The notes: a model not told the origin generated them from the sequence alone. A stretch of 64,000 nucleotides of DNA from Limnephilus marmoratus (GCA_917880885.1 OU862917.1:26090104-26154103), one strand, 5' to 3'; positions 10,800-23,779 are shown, counted from the stretch's first letter. Numbers and translations are program-made.

Positions 10800-12690
10800 G
10801 ATTCTGAGGCAGTACGAAGTTCTCCGGGTCAGCTAGTTATAAATACATAATATTATAAAATGTCTAAAATGACGAATTTAATTTATTGTAGGTACGTATA
10901 CCAATAATAATAGGAAACGAAACACAATAACATTTTCATGACATTCAAGAAGATTCATAATCTAAACCTTGCAAATTGATTGCAACCAGATCTGAGTAGT
11001 GTGGTACCTACTTTCAAATCGCTTTTATTTTCCTGTACCTCATTTTGCATACAATAAATTATATAGAAACAAATTGACATTAAATTATGTAAATTAAGTA
11101 AATAAAAAACCTTAAATGATCTATCATTCGGTTCGGACACGGTAGACGTCGATTTGGATATCGACAAAAGTACAACTATGGAAACTTTTGTTGTCTGTAG
11201 AAAAGATTTTTTAGATAACACAAATATTGTGGTTGTATTGTATCCGAACGAGAACTAATTGCAGTAATTCGATTGAGTTTGTACATTTCTGAATGTTTAA
11301 ACTCCAAACGATTTCCATTAGTATCAACTTGAATAGATTGTTTAAATAATCGAACAATTTGAAATTGTTCTCTCGATTTTCACTTTCCGCTTTTTCATTT
11401 TTAACTACTCGTATTTTCATTTATAAAAATACTTGCATCCTTATAACACTGAACGAATTAGAAATTTAAAAAAAGAATGGGGAGGAATGAGTATGATGTA
11501 CTAGTGTTGCACGTGACACGTAATTGTAATTCATTTGTTTGAAAAAAAACAACATCGACACATGTTAATTTATATGTTATACAATATACGAACAAAGGCT
11601 TTCTTTCCATCAGAGCTTTTCGTTGTTTAATTACGGATTTTGTAATGGCAACTGCTGTAAGTTTTGAAGTCTTTAGTTTTTTATTTGAAAATAATAGTTG
11701 TATATAATAAACCGATGGTATCGTAAATAATTATAGAATCGGACCTGTTTAATTCATGGCTCGATTCACGTCACAGGATTAAAACATATATTTTCATTGC
11801 TTTTTCTCCAATGACGTTACATACTGTAGACGCGTGGTAGAAATCTTAAAGTGGAAAGTCAAAAGCAAGGCAATTGCACTGTACTCGATTTCTAGTACTT
11901 TAGAACAAAACTGCCACGCGTCGAGTAAGGTTGTGTCCTACCAGTAAGTAAATTGTATTTCAAAAGCGCCAAAATGCCCTCCAGTGTGATGAGAAAATGT
12001 TTAAATCACACGGCAAACAGTAGTACAAGCGAAGGAATAACATTTCATTCGTCAATACATGAAAATTACTTTTTGTTATCGATTATTAGAAATAATACAA
12101 TTGTTTTCCGCCCGAAGATTTTATGCGTCATTAGAGAGTTCAAGGCCTACTAAAGTACAGGTCTGGATGCGCAACAGCCAAATTACAAGTCAATGCCGTC
12201 GCTAAGTAAAATTTACTGTTTATAATAATCCAATGATTCTAAAACAACATACAAATCGGCAGTAACAACAAATACAATAACAATCAACGCCATTTGCAAA
12301 CTCTCGTTGTTCATTATAGCTTGAAAACTTGACACCTCAAAATTCGACTGGTGCCCAGGCCCCCTACTTTAGTCGGCCTTGATTCAGTCAGTATTCGACG
12401 GAACTTTTGAAATTTGAGTACGAAAATGCCGCCCGCGTTCTATCTTTTATTTCGTCCGTATGCAAAGATTCTATCTTTATCATACATGAATAACTATGAT
12501 TTACATTCTTCAATACAACGTTTACATAGTCTTGGTAACAAATATGGATGTATTTGATAAACAATATGGATGTATTTGACAATAATTTGAACTTAGCAAA
12601 CTTCAAACGCAATATGTGCCAACTATGTATTTCTACCTATCCCATAAACTAATGTGAACAACAATTTTAAACATTACCTACTTTATGTCA
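10800..12690. other. No gene seen
   Basis: AT-rich, without recognisable products. The short minus-strand frames at 10.96-11.42 kb and 12.39-12.61 kb look like chance. Confidence 0.45.
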
Positions 12691-12910
12691 ACTACTATAT
12701 TTTATGGACTATATTTTGTTTCTTATATTTTATGTTACCTGTATTTTGTTAACACTTATATTTTATGTTACCTATATTTTGTTTTTAACATATATTATGT
12801 TACTTGTATTTTGTAAACCCATTCTTTTCACTGTAATTAAAAAAAATGTACTGCATTCTATGTAAAAGCCCCATGGGCGCTTAAATAAATAAATAAAAAT
12901 AAAATAAATA
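12690..12910 (+). mobile_element. LINE 3' UTR and tail
   Basis: Contains four or five degenerate copies of a roughly 30-bp unit (ATATTTTATGTTACCTGTATT, 12700-12825 region). It ends in AAAAGCCCCATGGGCGCTTA followed by AAATAAATAAATAAAAAT. The small GCCC/GGGC hairpin and tetranucleotide tail match the LINE end at 48.7 kb. Confidence 0.6.
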
Positions 12911-13217
12911 GCTTTTGAATTAAGATATTATTAAAAATCGCTGAAAACAAAAGAGTGTTGCTTACTTGCCACATTATATTTTGAGTTTGTGGGACAATGG
13001 CAAGTCTATTTTTTATATAACGTCATTGTTTTTCTCGGGTAGATTTTGGACTATCTAATGCACATCCAATGATTAAAAATTCTAAACAGTATATCGATGT
13101 CGATTACTTTGACATTGTTAAAAAAAATGTTATGTGGCGATACCCAATTTATAGAGTGATCATAGGAGAAAGGGCGAAGTGCGAAATTTTGAGACTAAAA
13201 ATAGTATTAAACACTTT

Positions 13218-13525
13218 TGCAATTCCGCACCACTCATAGACATATGAATATATATAGACCTACCCTAAGTGATAAAAGCGTATTATTTCCCCCTCCCCAT
13301 ACCGGTTCCTTGGAACCGGCTGGGCTTGCGAGAACCTCGCCTGAATCTAAAAAATGTGACGTCATCATTCTCGTCCTGACCAGCGTCGAGCTCGCATCGT
13401 ACATTTTACAAAATAACACGGCAAAAATGCTAGCTTATGCTATACATTACACCCTAAAATATGTCGATCATAACGAATGTGGGCGGTTCTCCAGTGTGCT
13501 CGTCGCTGGTTACAGGGGTAAGTAA
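13218..13525 (+). other. Unassigned open frame, 102 codons, with a donor-like end
   Basis: Opens at ATG 13217-13219, passes a locally GC-richer patch (13290-13400) and stops just after GGGGTAAGTAAA, a good splice-donor match. The product has no recognised domain, and an overlapping minus frame (13234-13419) is also open. Could be a chance frame or a repeat fragment. Confidence 0.2.
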
Positions 13526-14132
13526 ATTATGAAACATTTGTAAAAGTGTCTAAGTGTCTTAACTAAATACGGCAACAAAATATTCATATGTGAAAAGATG
13601 CGAACTTTACTTTGCCGTATTTGGACTTGCCGTATAACGTGGCGAGCAATTCGCGCTCTCACGTAAAAAGTTCTATTCATTGAAAAGCAGATTTTACTTT
13701 TAAGAACTAAATGATGATATTATAATGCGAGATGTCTATATACTGTCAGATTGATTTTTTAACGAATCACAGTCATCTTTTCCCTCTTCGTACCGCCATA
13801 GTTGATTTTTCCCCTCATCTGTATGTTCTCGTCTATTAAATTTGGATGTCTATGGCACCACTTCATAATTCAGAATCTCTTCATTTGTAATGCTGTGTAT
13901 AACGGGGCATTTTCTGGGCGTTACTTAAAGTTTTTTCTTGCTCTAACTTACCGTTATCCCTGTTTCTATCAATGTGAATCAATAATTATTGCCTCCGCGC
14001 TTTTCAGTAGTAAAAACTCCATTCCAATTTTTCTAATTATTTTTATAAATGTCCGTATAAATAACATTTTAATACACATTTCTTATCCCTCTCTCCGCTA
14101 CAATTTCCAAGAAGGACCCTACGCCTTACACT

Positions 14133-14432
14133 CAGTGGCGGCTCGTGACTTTTTGGTGTGCTAGAGTGTTGATATTAAAAAATGGCATTATTGATGTTGT
14201 TGTAGCCGAAAAAAAATTTTTTTTTTTTTTTTGAAAATCAGTTTTTTGTATGAAAAATTTCAGGTTAGTTTCAGTTTGGTGGTGCGCCGCACCGATTTCC
14301 TGAAAAATCTTCATACAAAACACCAATTTTTGAAAAAAATAAAAAAATTGTTTTTCGCATACGACAACATCCATGATGCCATTTTTTAAATATTAGCACC
14401 CTAGCACAACCAAAAGTCACGAGCCGCCACTG
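14133..14432. mobile_element. hAT-type MITE (300 bp)
   Basis: TIRs CAGTGGCGGCTCGTGACTTT and its complement, with exact 8-bp duplication CTTACACT (14125-14132 and 14433-14440). An inner inverted segment around GAAAATCAG/TTTTTGTATGAA extends the palindrome. A relative lies at 16864-17116. Confidence 0.92.
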
Positions 14433-14440
14433 CTTACACT

Positions 14441-16055
14441 CCTAGAACGCTGAAAGTATATTTAGATAAATGAATAAAATCTTACCTTGAATGTTTATGA
14501 GTTCGTTGTGCAACTTTAACAATAATTATTGTTTGTCTTATTAGAAGATGAATTAATATTATGAAGTTTATACCTTATTCTCGAGCAGTCATGACAAACC
14601 AGACAATCTCCTTTCGAAGTCAACGATGCGTTCTTGCAAGACTAACGAATTGCTTTACGTAATACAAATTATACAAGTCCCTATTTGCATTCCTTTACTG
14701 TTTGATATACAGAATAAATGCAACTGAAGCGTACAAACTAAGAGATTTATTTTAGGAATGGTTTCATAATTCATTAATTGGTTGCTCGTTAAAATAACTG
14801 TTGTGCACAATTTGATCCTAGCGGGGGAGGGGAGGGGAGAGACCAACCTTTAAGTTTTAAAAGTGTGGAACTGACGAAACCTTGTGATAGTCTACATATT
14901 TTGGTAGAGAATTTAAATGGTAACATTGAAATTGCGTAAGCTTTAAGCTATCATCACACATTTATAAATTAAGAATTTTACGATTGCCTCATCAGTCAAA
15001 ACTGATCGAGCTTTTCCTCATCTTCTGATTTACTTAGAGGAAGGCTTAGCGAATGATACTAACTCATTTCATGACTGACAATTTAAAAATACATGACGAG
15101 TACTTACTTTTACTCAATTATCGCACAATAAAAACCACTTTCCGTACTGCCAATAGACGTTTTACTTTGCATTATACGTCGTTTACGCTAGAATGCATAA
15201 AGCAATGATGTTTCCTATTTGATGGCGTGATATAAACAATTAAAAACCCAAAAATTTCCTCGATAGATCAACACATGGTGTAAGATATTCCATGTAAGTC
15301 TTATTGCAATATATCTTTCCTGATTCGCGCGTTTCAAACCCCGTTTCAAAGTTATCGCTCAGTTTTTTTTTTGCGAAAAAGATAAATCTACAATAACTTT
15401 CTCCTTCGTAAATACACCTCTGGTTTTATAATACCTAGTACCTAATCAACGTCTTTGCCAAATAATTATAAACTTCAGTAGTTGAATATTCATTGTTATT
15501 CAAAAGGATTGAACACTCATGTTCACCCTGTAATGCAGTGTCTAGGGCACATGATTGCAACCAATGCCTGCATAATTCCTCGATAAACACCCCGTTTTCC
15601 CTGTGGAACATTATGTATGCAGTGTTAAGTTGAGATCCATAGAGGTAAGCTGGAACTGCAACGGGTTTTCCCAACACCAACGGAAGAACCCGCCTTGTAG
15701 AAGTAAACCGTCTAACCACCATGATGACTAGATGTTTGAGCTCAAAGCAAACCTGAATTTATCTACCGAGTAAGCCATTCATTCTGTGGCCTGCTTACAA
15801 AATTTGCAAATGTAAGATAATGAATGTTTTCAGGATACAATTTTTTTTTAAAGTAAAAATTACCTGGCTGACGAAATATAATGTAAATTCATAAAAGAAT
15901 ATGTTCAATATCACGAGGTATCAATTTAGTAAATTATTTTCTTATTTCATAAAATTTTATGATGTTAATACCCGGCTTGGCCCGAGGTATCAAAATCAGT
16001 TAAACATTGAATAACAAACAACATGGCTTCTTGTCCGTCTACTTTAATAATTACA
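14441..16055. other. No firm gene; one unassigned minus-strand frame
   Basis: G-rich run GGGGGAGGGGAGGGGAG at 14823-14839 could form a G-quadruplex. A minus-strand frame of 95 codons (15722 down to 15435) has mixed composition and no recognised domain; it may be chance or a degraded element. The rest is AT-rich filler. Confidence 0.3.
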
Positions 16056-16705
16056 CAGATATTTCAACCCTGTGATATAAGGTATAAACCTTATAAATAC
16101 AGCTGCGATAATAAATTAGAAAATACAGACCTATAAAACCCACTAAATACAGTTGAGATGATAAACATATAAATTCATATAAACATATAAAGTATCTCAT
16201 GATACAAGCCTTCTGGTAACAGGATGATAAAAGTAGATTTTCAGACCTATTGCTCGTGATACAAACCTTCTGGTTTCAGTTGGGAAAATAAATAGAGACC
16301 TACAGCTCATGATACAAATCTTCTAATTACAGTTGGGATGATAAATATAGAAATTCCAGACCTATAGCTCATGATACAAACCGTCTGGTTATATTTGGGA
16401 TGATAAATATGAATATTTCAGACCTATAGCTCATGATACAAATCTTTTAAAGCGCCCTTGGGGTGTTTTTCTCACAAAAAAGGAAAATTTTCTCACGAAA
16501 ATAGAAATCATCCAAAAATTAATTAATTCATTCTGGTTTCAGTTGTGATGATAAATACAGATCTTTAGCTCATGATGCAAACCTTCTGGTTACAGTTGGG
16601 ATGATAAATATAGACATTTCACTGTTTTCAGTATAGCTCATGATACCTATAGCTCATGATACGCACCTTCTGACTACAGTTGGGATAATAAATTAAAAAA
16701 TCGAG
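16056..16705. repeat. Degenerate tandem array, unit about 60-70 bp
   Basis: About nine or ten diverged copies of a unit reading CCTATAGCTCATGATACAAA, CCTTCTGGTTACAGTTGGGA, TGATAAATATAGA. The first units are the most diverged. A LINE 3'-end fragment interrupts the array at about 16448-16535. Confidence 0.85.
16448..16535 (-). mobile_element. Fragment matching the RLE LINE 3' end
   Basis: The minus strand reads GTGAGAAAAACACCCCAAG followed by GGCGCTTTAA, close to the end of the RLE LINE at 27.26-27.29 kb (GTGAAAAATCACCTCAAGGG, CGCTTTATTATA). It breaks one unit of the tandem array, so the insertion is younger than that repeat. Confidence 0.5.
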
Positions 16706-16863
16706 TCAGAAATAAAAACTATGCAAATTTGATTTTTTTTACAGTTTTTACTGCTTCATAGAATAATTTGTCGGATGTAACTTTTTGAAAAACTGTTTTA
16801 CCAATTTTATGCGTAACTCTGGTGCAATGAACTCAAATTCAAGACATACAAGTAGGTACCTAC

Positions 16864-17116
16864 CAGTGGCGGTCCGTGAGTTTTCAGTGAGTTATTGACG
16901 TTGTCGTGGCTGCGAATGATTTTTTTTTCATAATTTCACGTATGAAGATCTTCAGGATTCTTCCAGTCAAGGGATGCGCCGCATCCACAAACTGAAAGAT
17001 CTTCATACAAAAAGTTGAAATTTTAAAAAATTCATTTTCAGCTACAACAACATCAATAATGTCATATTTTTCAATCTTAGAAGTCTAGCTCACTGAAAAC
17101 TCATTGACCGCTACTG
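16864..17116. mobile_element. hAT-type MITE (253 bp)
   Basis: Ends CAGTGGCGGTCCGTGAGTTT and inverted CAGTAGCGGTCAATGAGTTT. Flanks GTACCTAC and GTTCCTAC form an 8-bp duplication with one change. Diverged relative of the MITE at 14133-14432. Confidence 0.85.
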
Positions 17117-17159
17117 GTTCCTACCTATCTACAATATATCTAGTAACAGAAAATAAAAA

Positions 17160-17270
17160 TTTAAACTACCTTCAGTCCGCCTCGGAACAGCAATCCCTAG
17201 TGAGGAGGACTGTGAATAAACTACTCTACCTTGAATTTTTTTTAGTAATAAATACATTATTACAAAATTT
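17160..17270 (+). mobile_element. LINE 3' UTR fragment with conserved hairpin
   Basis: Hairpin at 17173-17212 (CAGTCCGCCTC / GAGGAGGACTG, one mismatch, loop ending CCCTAG), then an AT tail (TAATAAATACATTATTA). One of five such hairpins in the window; see findings. Confidence 0.55.
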
Positions 17271-18029
17271 CAGTGATTGACGACGATGAACGCGTATTTA
17301 CCCGAATAAATAATATCAATTTTCATTCCAAGTTCCAAGCATATTCCCAGAACGAGAGGGTCCCATTGTGAAACGTTATTGTAACAACTGGCTTTCGGCT
17401 GATGTTTCAAAATGAACTCCCACAACTGGGAAGCGTGCTAAACGTTTAATAATTGAAAATTTATTGAGTAAACAGAACTGACACGTAGTTCGATTTCTCG
17501 ATAAAGTCAAATTTACGTGAAACCGCGCAATAACCTGAATTCACACCAAAACCTTAACTATAAAACTGACAAAAGCGGTGTTTACGAAGCAGCAAAATCT
17601 CTTTAACAGTGAGTTCTAGTATTATGTAAGTGGAACGTATTTTTCTGCGTGGATTTTCTACTTGAAAGATATGATGGGTAGTTTCCCTGACAGAGTACAT
17701 TTTCCGCTCAGATTTGATTGGCGAAAGCGACCGGAAAATAGGCTGTTCCCGGAACTGTGCTTGATCACCGATGATGGGGTTCTTGAGCTTAATACGAAGA
17801 AAGACTTTGGGAATAAATAAAAAATAATGTGCTGAAGTAGACATTTTTTCATCGATAATTAATTTATTTGGTTCCAGAATAATTGTCGTGCTATTTCAAA
17901 AAAATATGTAACGATTATTGTTGGGCTAATTATATTATGTATCACTTGTGCCTCTCTTTGTGTTTCTTGCTTCTCTTTGTATTATTTGTGATTTTTTTAG
18001 TAGGTTTTGGTAATTTTATGCACCAATTT

Positions 18030-18126
18030 TTTTAAAGAAATAAATATTCCCGGATTACGAATAACCTTACAATATTTGAAAATATATTCGATATGCGATG
18101 CCAACTCAACTACTGACCGGTCGAAT
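18030..18126 (-). mobile_element. tRNA-derived SINE fragment (family S)
   Basis: Shares ATTCCCGGATTACGAATAAC and CTCAACTACTGACCGGTCG with the copies at 10.3 and 55.2 kb; the middle is deleted. Confidence 0.6.
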
Positions 18127-18226
18127 TATACATTATCTGAATTTTATAACTGATTTTAAAACAGGTTGTTCTCAGGTAAGTGAGAACATCTGTAAGAACC
18201 TAGTTTAAAATAAATATGATGTTTAA

Positions 18227-18933
18227 GAGCGTTTAACCAGCCAGCGTCCGAAAATTTACATTTCGTCGAAAGTTGTTCTTACGATCGCACAGGGCGGTTC
18301 CAATGAGAAAGATTAATTATTCTCCGTACTAGCTTTTTAAAATTATAACTCAATATCGATTTTGTTTCATTCCAAATTTGCTTTAATTTATACACACATC
18401 CAAAAATGCTGAAAGGCGTGATGATAAAACTATTAAAATGATGTACTTTTTATTTATTTTTTGATTATAAGTATTTATCATTTTTCAATAAAGTTAAATA
18501 AGAATGTAAAAAAAATCAGAAATATATTTAGTTTGTAAGTGCGCAAATAAATACACAAATGGACCAAATTTCGCCAAGAAACTCATGTACGTATACATTT
18601 ATTAATGATTTTATTTAAACTAAAATTAAAATTTTGAAACATGCGTTTCCCAGATAATGTATTGATTTATTTTACTGCACGATTATATGATTTCAAATGG
18701 GTGTTATTTATTACAAAATCTTTTTTGAAAATTCAACTAATATGCGAACGAACTATAGTGTTACTTTATTATACTAAAAATAAAACTTTTTTTCTCAAAA
18801 TTTAAAACATGCTTTTCCTAGATAAAAGAACAATCTTTCGAAATTAATTTATAATTTTTTGTGGAAAAGAGTCAATACGTGTAAAATCTGATTTAAAAAT
18901 GACATATTTCTGGTATTCTCTGGTTATCCACCT
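18227..18933. mobile_element. Non-autonomous DNA transposon with TTAA target, copy 2
   Basis: Direct, co-linear copy of 4979-5691. Left flank TTAA (18223-18226); right flank decayed to TTGA (18934-18937). Numerous small differences from copy 1 show both are old. No coding capacity. Confidence 0.75.
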
Positions 18934-18937
18934 TTGA

Positions 18938-19573
18938 TATTTTGAAACGGGGTTGCAGGGGTTTGAAACCAGAGCGCAACAAAGAATTTCTTAACGTAAT
19001 GGACTAGCCATTTCCTTTTTTATTATTTATTTGATACTACAAAAGAGTTCGGAGTCAGCGGGACTATGGCATCTCTAAAGAGAGTATGTTGTGAGACTGA
19101 GGGGAGTGGAAAAGAAATAGGACGATGAAGGTTGGACAGAATTTTGCTATTTAGACCCGATCACTACATACGGCCAAACACATTTCAAGAAAATTCGATT
19201 ATGAATGTTGGTCTTTCACCAGGGTGATACTAAGAGTAGGTCTCTGTCACTCTTGTATTATACTCAGATAACAGGTATTTCTTTCTGTAAGAAAAAAGTA
19301 TGAATGTTTTAAGCTATTCACCGTCACGCTATCCAAGGTAATATAATAAATACAGTGTCAAGAACGCTTTATAAAGTTAGTGACCCAGATTTATATTCAA
19401 ATGAGGGAACATTATTATTTCTTTACGTCACACTTTGGCGAATCAATCAATGCATACCTGTTTACCTAAGTGAATTAATCAGAAGAAATTGCGACTCTGG
19501 TCGACAGTGGTTAGAAACAAGGTATGTATTATTAATTAAACTAATTTTTCTACATAATATGTATCCATTAAGG
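18938..19573. other. No gene seen
   Basis: A + frame from 19355 runs into the MITE at 19574 but has no recognisable product. Confidence 0.4.
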
Positions 19574-19753
19574 CAGTGGTTCTTAACTTTGTTGGAGGTA
19601 CTGACCACCACCAGTTTCATAGGCGCATTCACCGAACTCTTCTTAATTGGAAATCGAACCGAATCATGAGTCGGGGGTGTGCCTTGACCTCCGCCGAACC
19701 CGCGATGATTCGGGATCCTTGGGGTTCGACCGAACCTAGGTTAAGAACCACTG
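19574..19753. mobile_element. hAT-type MITE (180 bp)
   Basis: TIRs CAGTGGTTCTTAACTTTG and inverted CAGTGGTTCTTAACCTAG, the widespread CAGTGGTTCTTAAC hAT end. Flanks CATTAAGG and CACTAAGG are an 8-bp duplication with one change. The open frames crossing it are chance. Confidence 0.92.
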
Positions 19754-20170
19754 CACTAAGGACTAAGATGACAAAGCGGAAATATCTTGAAACAACCCTT
19801 CACGCACGTTTGTGGGAAGATTTCATCAATCAGATAAAGATTCGGTCTCATCTAGTAGTAGATCAACTGGGTTCTGAACCGACCAAATCTTTTTATGATT
19901 TTTCTGTTTCAAATTTTCGATTGAGAGTCGCTTATATTATCTTCAAAGATTAAATATTACAATATGAGATTTTCACTTAGATTCGATAAGTTCAGTTTGT
20001 TGCAATGAAGTGATAAATCGATAGAAGTGTATTGGGCTCATCCCAAAGTAAGGTCAATTCTATCTTAATTAGGTGAAATAATTAATCAAACATTTTTCAA
20101 ACTTCTTTCTTGAAAAAATAATCAATTTCATTGTCCAGGACCTAGTAGATTTTAAATTTAATAAAATAAC

Positions 20171-20440
20171 TAGCAGACCCGGCCACACGTTGCTTTGGCT
20201 TACGAAACGCAACGCCATTACCCAACCTTTATAAAATCCACACCACCCGCTTGCCAGTTGCCCGCTGCCCGCTGCGAATTTCTCGGGTTTTCTCTACTAT
20301 AATAAGCATGTATTATACATGTAAACCTTCATCTTAAATCGCTCTATCTATTGGTGAAAACCGCATGAAAATCCGTTAACAGTTTAAAAGATCTATGCTC
20401 ACATACATTTTGAGCGACTTCATTTTATACCATCTAATGA
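20171..20440 (-). mobile_element. Non-autonomous Helitron-like element, copy 1
   Basis: The minus strand matches the copy at 52.66-53.83 kb and ends GGCCGGGTCTGCTAG. A short stem (CCA...TGG around AAGCAACGTG) lies about 10 bases before the CTAG. A 3' hairpin plus CTRR end without target duplication is the Helitron layout. The TC 5' end was not located. Confidence 0.6.
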
Positions 20441-20809
20441 TATTATTCAATAAATAAAAGTTTTTTTTTTTAAATTATTCATGTTTATTTATTGAAATAA
20501 ATAAAATCTTGATTGAACCAAGATACATTCAAATGGAAATAATTATTTGAATAAATTAAAATTAATGCAATAAAAAATAATAGCTTCCTAGATCTCAGTT
20601 ACTGTTTTTATTTTGGATAAATAATTGAAATTGGCTTAAGTATATTTTCGGAATTAAAATACTACGTATTTGTACGACTATTGATGTAGAATGATCAATA
20701 ATGTAAACACGTTCCATGATTAGAGTTAAGAAAAGACTTACGTAACGCATAATTTTTTAATCGTCAAATCTAATATTTAAACTACGCTCAAATCACAATC
20801 ATTTTTTTT

Positions 20810-21514
20810 GTGTGCAAGTTCTATACATGTAAACATAAACATTCCGCATTTCATTCTATGATTCACAGACTTGTCAATATTCCTTTATCTAACGTCAATT
20901 TTACTGAAGAACTCGCTAAAATCAAATCTTTTGCAATAAATAACGGATACCCCCATAGCTTAATCGATAAAATCCTTACAAAAAAACTTAATCTCATATC
21001 TACTAATAAATTCCTTTATAATAATACCCACAACATTAGAGATAATACAAACCACGGTTGGCGTAGAATTTTATTCATAAATAACTTTTCATCTTCATGT
21101 GTTTCTAAATTCCCCACAGAAATTAAAGCTGCGTTTTATACTAATAACAACCTAGGTAAACTTTTAATAAACTATAAAGATAAAGAAAATAACTTAAGCC
21201 ATTCTGGCATTCATAAACTTAAATGTAACGACTGTTCGGCCTTTTACATAGGTAAAACGGCTAGAAACATTCAAACAAGAGTGGTCGAACACTTGAGATG
21301 TCTAAACAGTGTAGGTTTTTCAGAATTCGCCTCCCACCTAATAGATAAAAATCACTCATTTAATAAAGATTCCGGGATAGATGTATTGCATAGAAATGGG
21401 ATAGGTCTACGCCTTAATAATCTTAGAGCCCTTGGAATAAAAAAGTCATTAAAAATAAATAAAACCAATTTATTTAATAAACAATTAGATTTGTCTAACA
21501 TTCCCATTTTTTAA
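20810..21514 (+). pseudogene. Penelope-like element, C-terminal part with GIY-YIG endonuclease
   Basis: A 234-codon open frame, 5'-truncated: a complete Penelope-like protein is several times longer and begins with the RT domain. Residues 1-60 (HSMIHRLVNIPLS, ELAKIKSFAINNGYP) match the segment after the RT thumb. GIHKLKCNDC (133-142), FYIG (145-148), R157 and E160-H161 make up the Penelope-type GIY-YIG domain with its CX2C pair; GIY is GIH here, a common variant. The last 30 residues match the fragment at 3.45 kb. The frame is intact, so the insertion is fairly young. Encodes the nuclease that nicks the target for this retroelement. Confidence 0.88.
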
Positions 21515-21745
21515 ATATTTCCATTACCCCCGCCCACGTTCACCCCTCCCTCTTAGGCACCTCCCTCCTCGCCCCCACCTAAGTTGATGTTCTGTCTCCC
21601 TCTTCTAATTTTCTTTTAAATACCATGTTTATCTGTATTATGTTCAGTATATTTTTATTCACCCCTGAGGAAGGTTCAGGACAAACCGAAACCGCTTGTA
21701 TTAAGAAATAATAAAGTGGAATTGAAACAAAGTTATTTAATTGTG
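21515..21745 (+). ncRNA. Penelope-like 3' region with degenerate hammerhead-like motif
   Basis: C-rich UTR, then CCTGAGGA (about 21666), stem GGTT/AACC, and GAAACCGC, matching the 3.7 kb layout. The ACCGGT segment is changed to ACCGCT, so this copy is probably inactive. Element end near 21740. Confidence 0.5.
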
Positions 21746-22840
21746 TTTATTCTATATATGTACCAAGTTCTATATGCAATATCCACATAAATCATAGATT
21801 CAATTATAATAAGATTTTATTCCAGAATGTACGCAGAGTTAGTGAAATGCAATACGTCCATCGATATATTGTACATTTCGAAATAACAAAAAAATAAATT
21901 AGACAAATAATTAGAAAAATAAACTAGGGAAAATAACAATACATGAGTCCATAAAACAAAAATAAAAATAAAACACATAAAAGGAAAAAAAATGCGGAAA
22001 AGAAGCGAAAAATGTATGCATGCAGCCGTATTTGATCCGATATTTTACCATCTACCATATCCAGGGGGCTATCAGGGGGACTCCATCCAGGGGATCATGG
22101 ATGATTGCGTTCTGTAATCATAGGCTTTCCATGTAGTGGAGGAGAAGTGCACTGAAAGAGTGCACTCGTCCCTCTATTGTTGACCGAAATTTGACTTATT
22201 TTTTACACATATACAGACAGTTAACACGTGTTAAATAAAAAAACACGATAGTAGTAGTGTGTGAAAAAATATGTACATGTTTTTATTTTATTTTACTGAT
22301 ATAAAACAAACAAAAATTATTAAAAAAATAACAAAACATGAACTACATCTTGGAATAAAAATTTGTCAATAATCAACACTTACATATTAACAAAAAAATA
22401 ATAATTGAAGTATGTGAAAATTTTTATTTTATTTTATTTTTTATATTACTTTAAAACAAACTATAATATGCCGTCATGCTATAATATATGACACACGAGC
22501 CACGAACTCGCCCGAAGTCAGCTGAATGTTTCGGTGCGGCCGAAGGTTCAGCAGGTTTTCTGCCGAAACCGAAACTGATGCCGAAACTAGATTTTTTTGC
22601 CGAAACTTGCCGAAACCGAACCTTAGGTCGGTCACTAAATATAATATATCTACTCCGTTATAACACCCTTTTCTGATTCACGTGAGGTTGGTAACAACGG
22701 AGTTATCAGCGGCTTGCCTTTACACATGGAATAGAGATATTTATTCTATGATTCTACATTTATATTAGCAGAAACATCGATGTATGAACTATGGTCGACG
22801 GGCACAAAGGTTCGCGTGGGTATCGGTGAATCGGTGGATA
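21746..22840. other. No gene seen; possible hAT end at 22495-22640
   Basis: Mostly A-rich. At 22500-22640 GCCGAAAC is repeated several times and the stretch ends near GAACCTTAGGTCGGTCACTA, which resembles a hAT terminus; I found no matching left end. Confidence 0.35.
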
Positions 22841-22852
22841 TGATAATATACA

Positions 22853-23779
22853 GGGTGTTAGGGGCGTAGGTACGTAAAAAAGACATTTTAAAAGTCAAAG
22901 TCAAGGGAACAAATTTTTAAATTTTTGATGTGAAAACATCTTTAGCACCGTTGTGATTTGAAACTCGATGAAACGGAAGCGAGTAACACTAAAAAGAGAC
23001 AAACACATACTTCTATAGGATTTAATCCGCGAGAGAATGAGATAGCAATAAAACATTTATTTATTTCACGGGTACTAGGTTCCAATAAAATACGATAAAT
23101 CCACGGTCCCACGAAAGCCTCCATTGGTCTAGTGGTTTGAAGTGCCTAACGAATCTTAGCGGCCAGACATTGAGCGGACCAAGGTTCGAATCCTGTGAAA
23201 TCTAAAAAAATATACATATATATTTTTGTAAAATCAACATCCAATCTTCAAACCACTCCAAAATGAACAGGCAAAGAAAACACTAAAGAAAGCGACTCTG
23301 AAGAAGAAAGCACAAATACTAATAAGATGACCAAATGTATAAGAATGCGACGACAAAATTATGGAAAAAAATCGTCCTTCACATTGTTAAAAAAGTGCTT
23401 CGTACAAAAAATCTTGTATACTTTAGTTTTCTGAAAGTTTCACTTCTACCACGTGTAAATTGCACGTTCTGATTTTTTTGTCATGTATATTATCGATGCT
23501 TCTGACTCACATAATTTTGTCATTTTTTTCCTATCTGTTTTTACATTAATATATTATCATTATAACTTCTAAAGTTCTTTAAAATGTACTTAGTCCTTTG
23601 TGTAAGAATTCACTTTCAAATATTTTCCGATTTACATGATCCAACAAATTTCATGATTCTTGATTTGTCTCAGAACTCAGTTGATGCTATGACTAGACCG
23701 AAATTTCGTTTACATTTTTTACTCCAAATAATCTTAAGAATCACCGACTAAACTAAGTCATATACGCCCCTTAACACCC
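22853..23779. mobile_element. TA-flanked MITE with CAGGGTGTTA ends, carrying a nested repeat
   Basis: Ends CAGGGTGTTAGGGGCGTA and inverted CAGGGTGTTAAGGGGCGTA, each next to TA. This suggests a Tc1/mariner-type element. A 560-bp tRNA-containing repeat (22927-23487) occupies most of its interior. Confidence 0.65.
22927..23487 (+). mobile_element. tRNA-containing repeat (family T), copy 1
   Basis: Begins GATGTGAAAACATCTTTAGC and ends near GTGTAAATTGCACGTTCTGA. The middle (about 23115-23200) is tRNA-like: GCCTCCATTGGTCTAGTGGT resembles an A box and AAGGTTCGAATCCTGTGA a B box. Three more copies lie at 24.2, 55.4 and 59.1 kb. Probably a SINE or composite retroposon with the pol III promoter away from its 5' end. 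Confidence 0.7.

Noticed and set aside
14823..14839. G-quadruplex regulatory site
   Set aside because: Only three G-runs of four or five plus short ones and no gene context; noted but not claimed as functional.
19576..19953. 125-codon + frame at 19.6-19.95 kb as a gene
   Set aside because: Its first half lies inside a hAT MITE with TIRs and target duplication.
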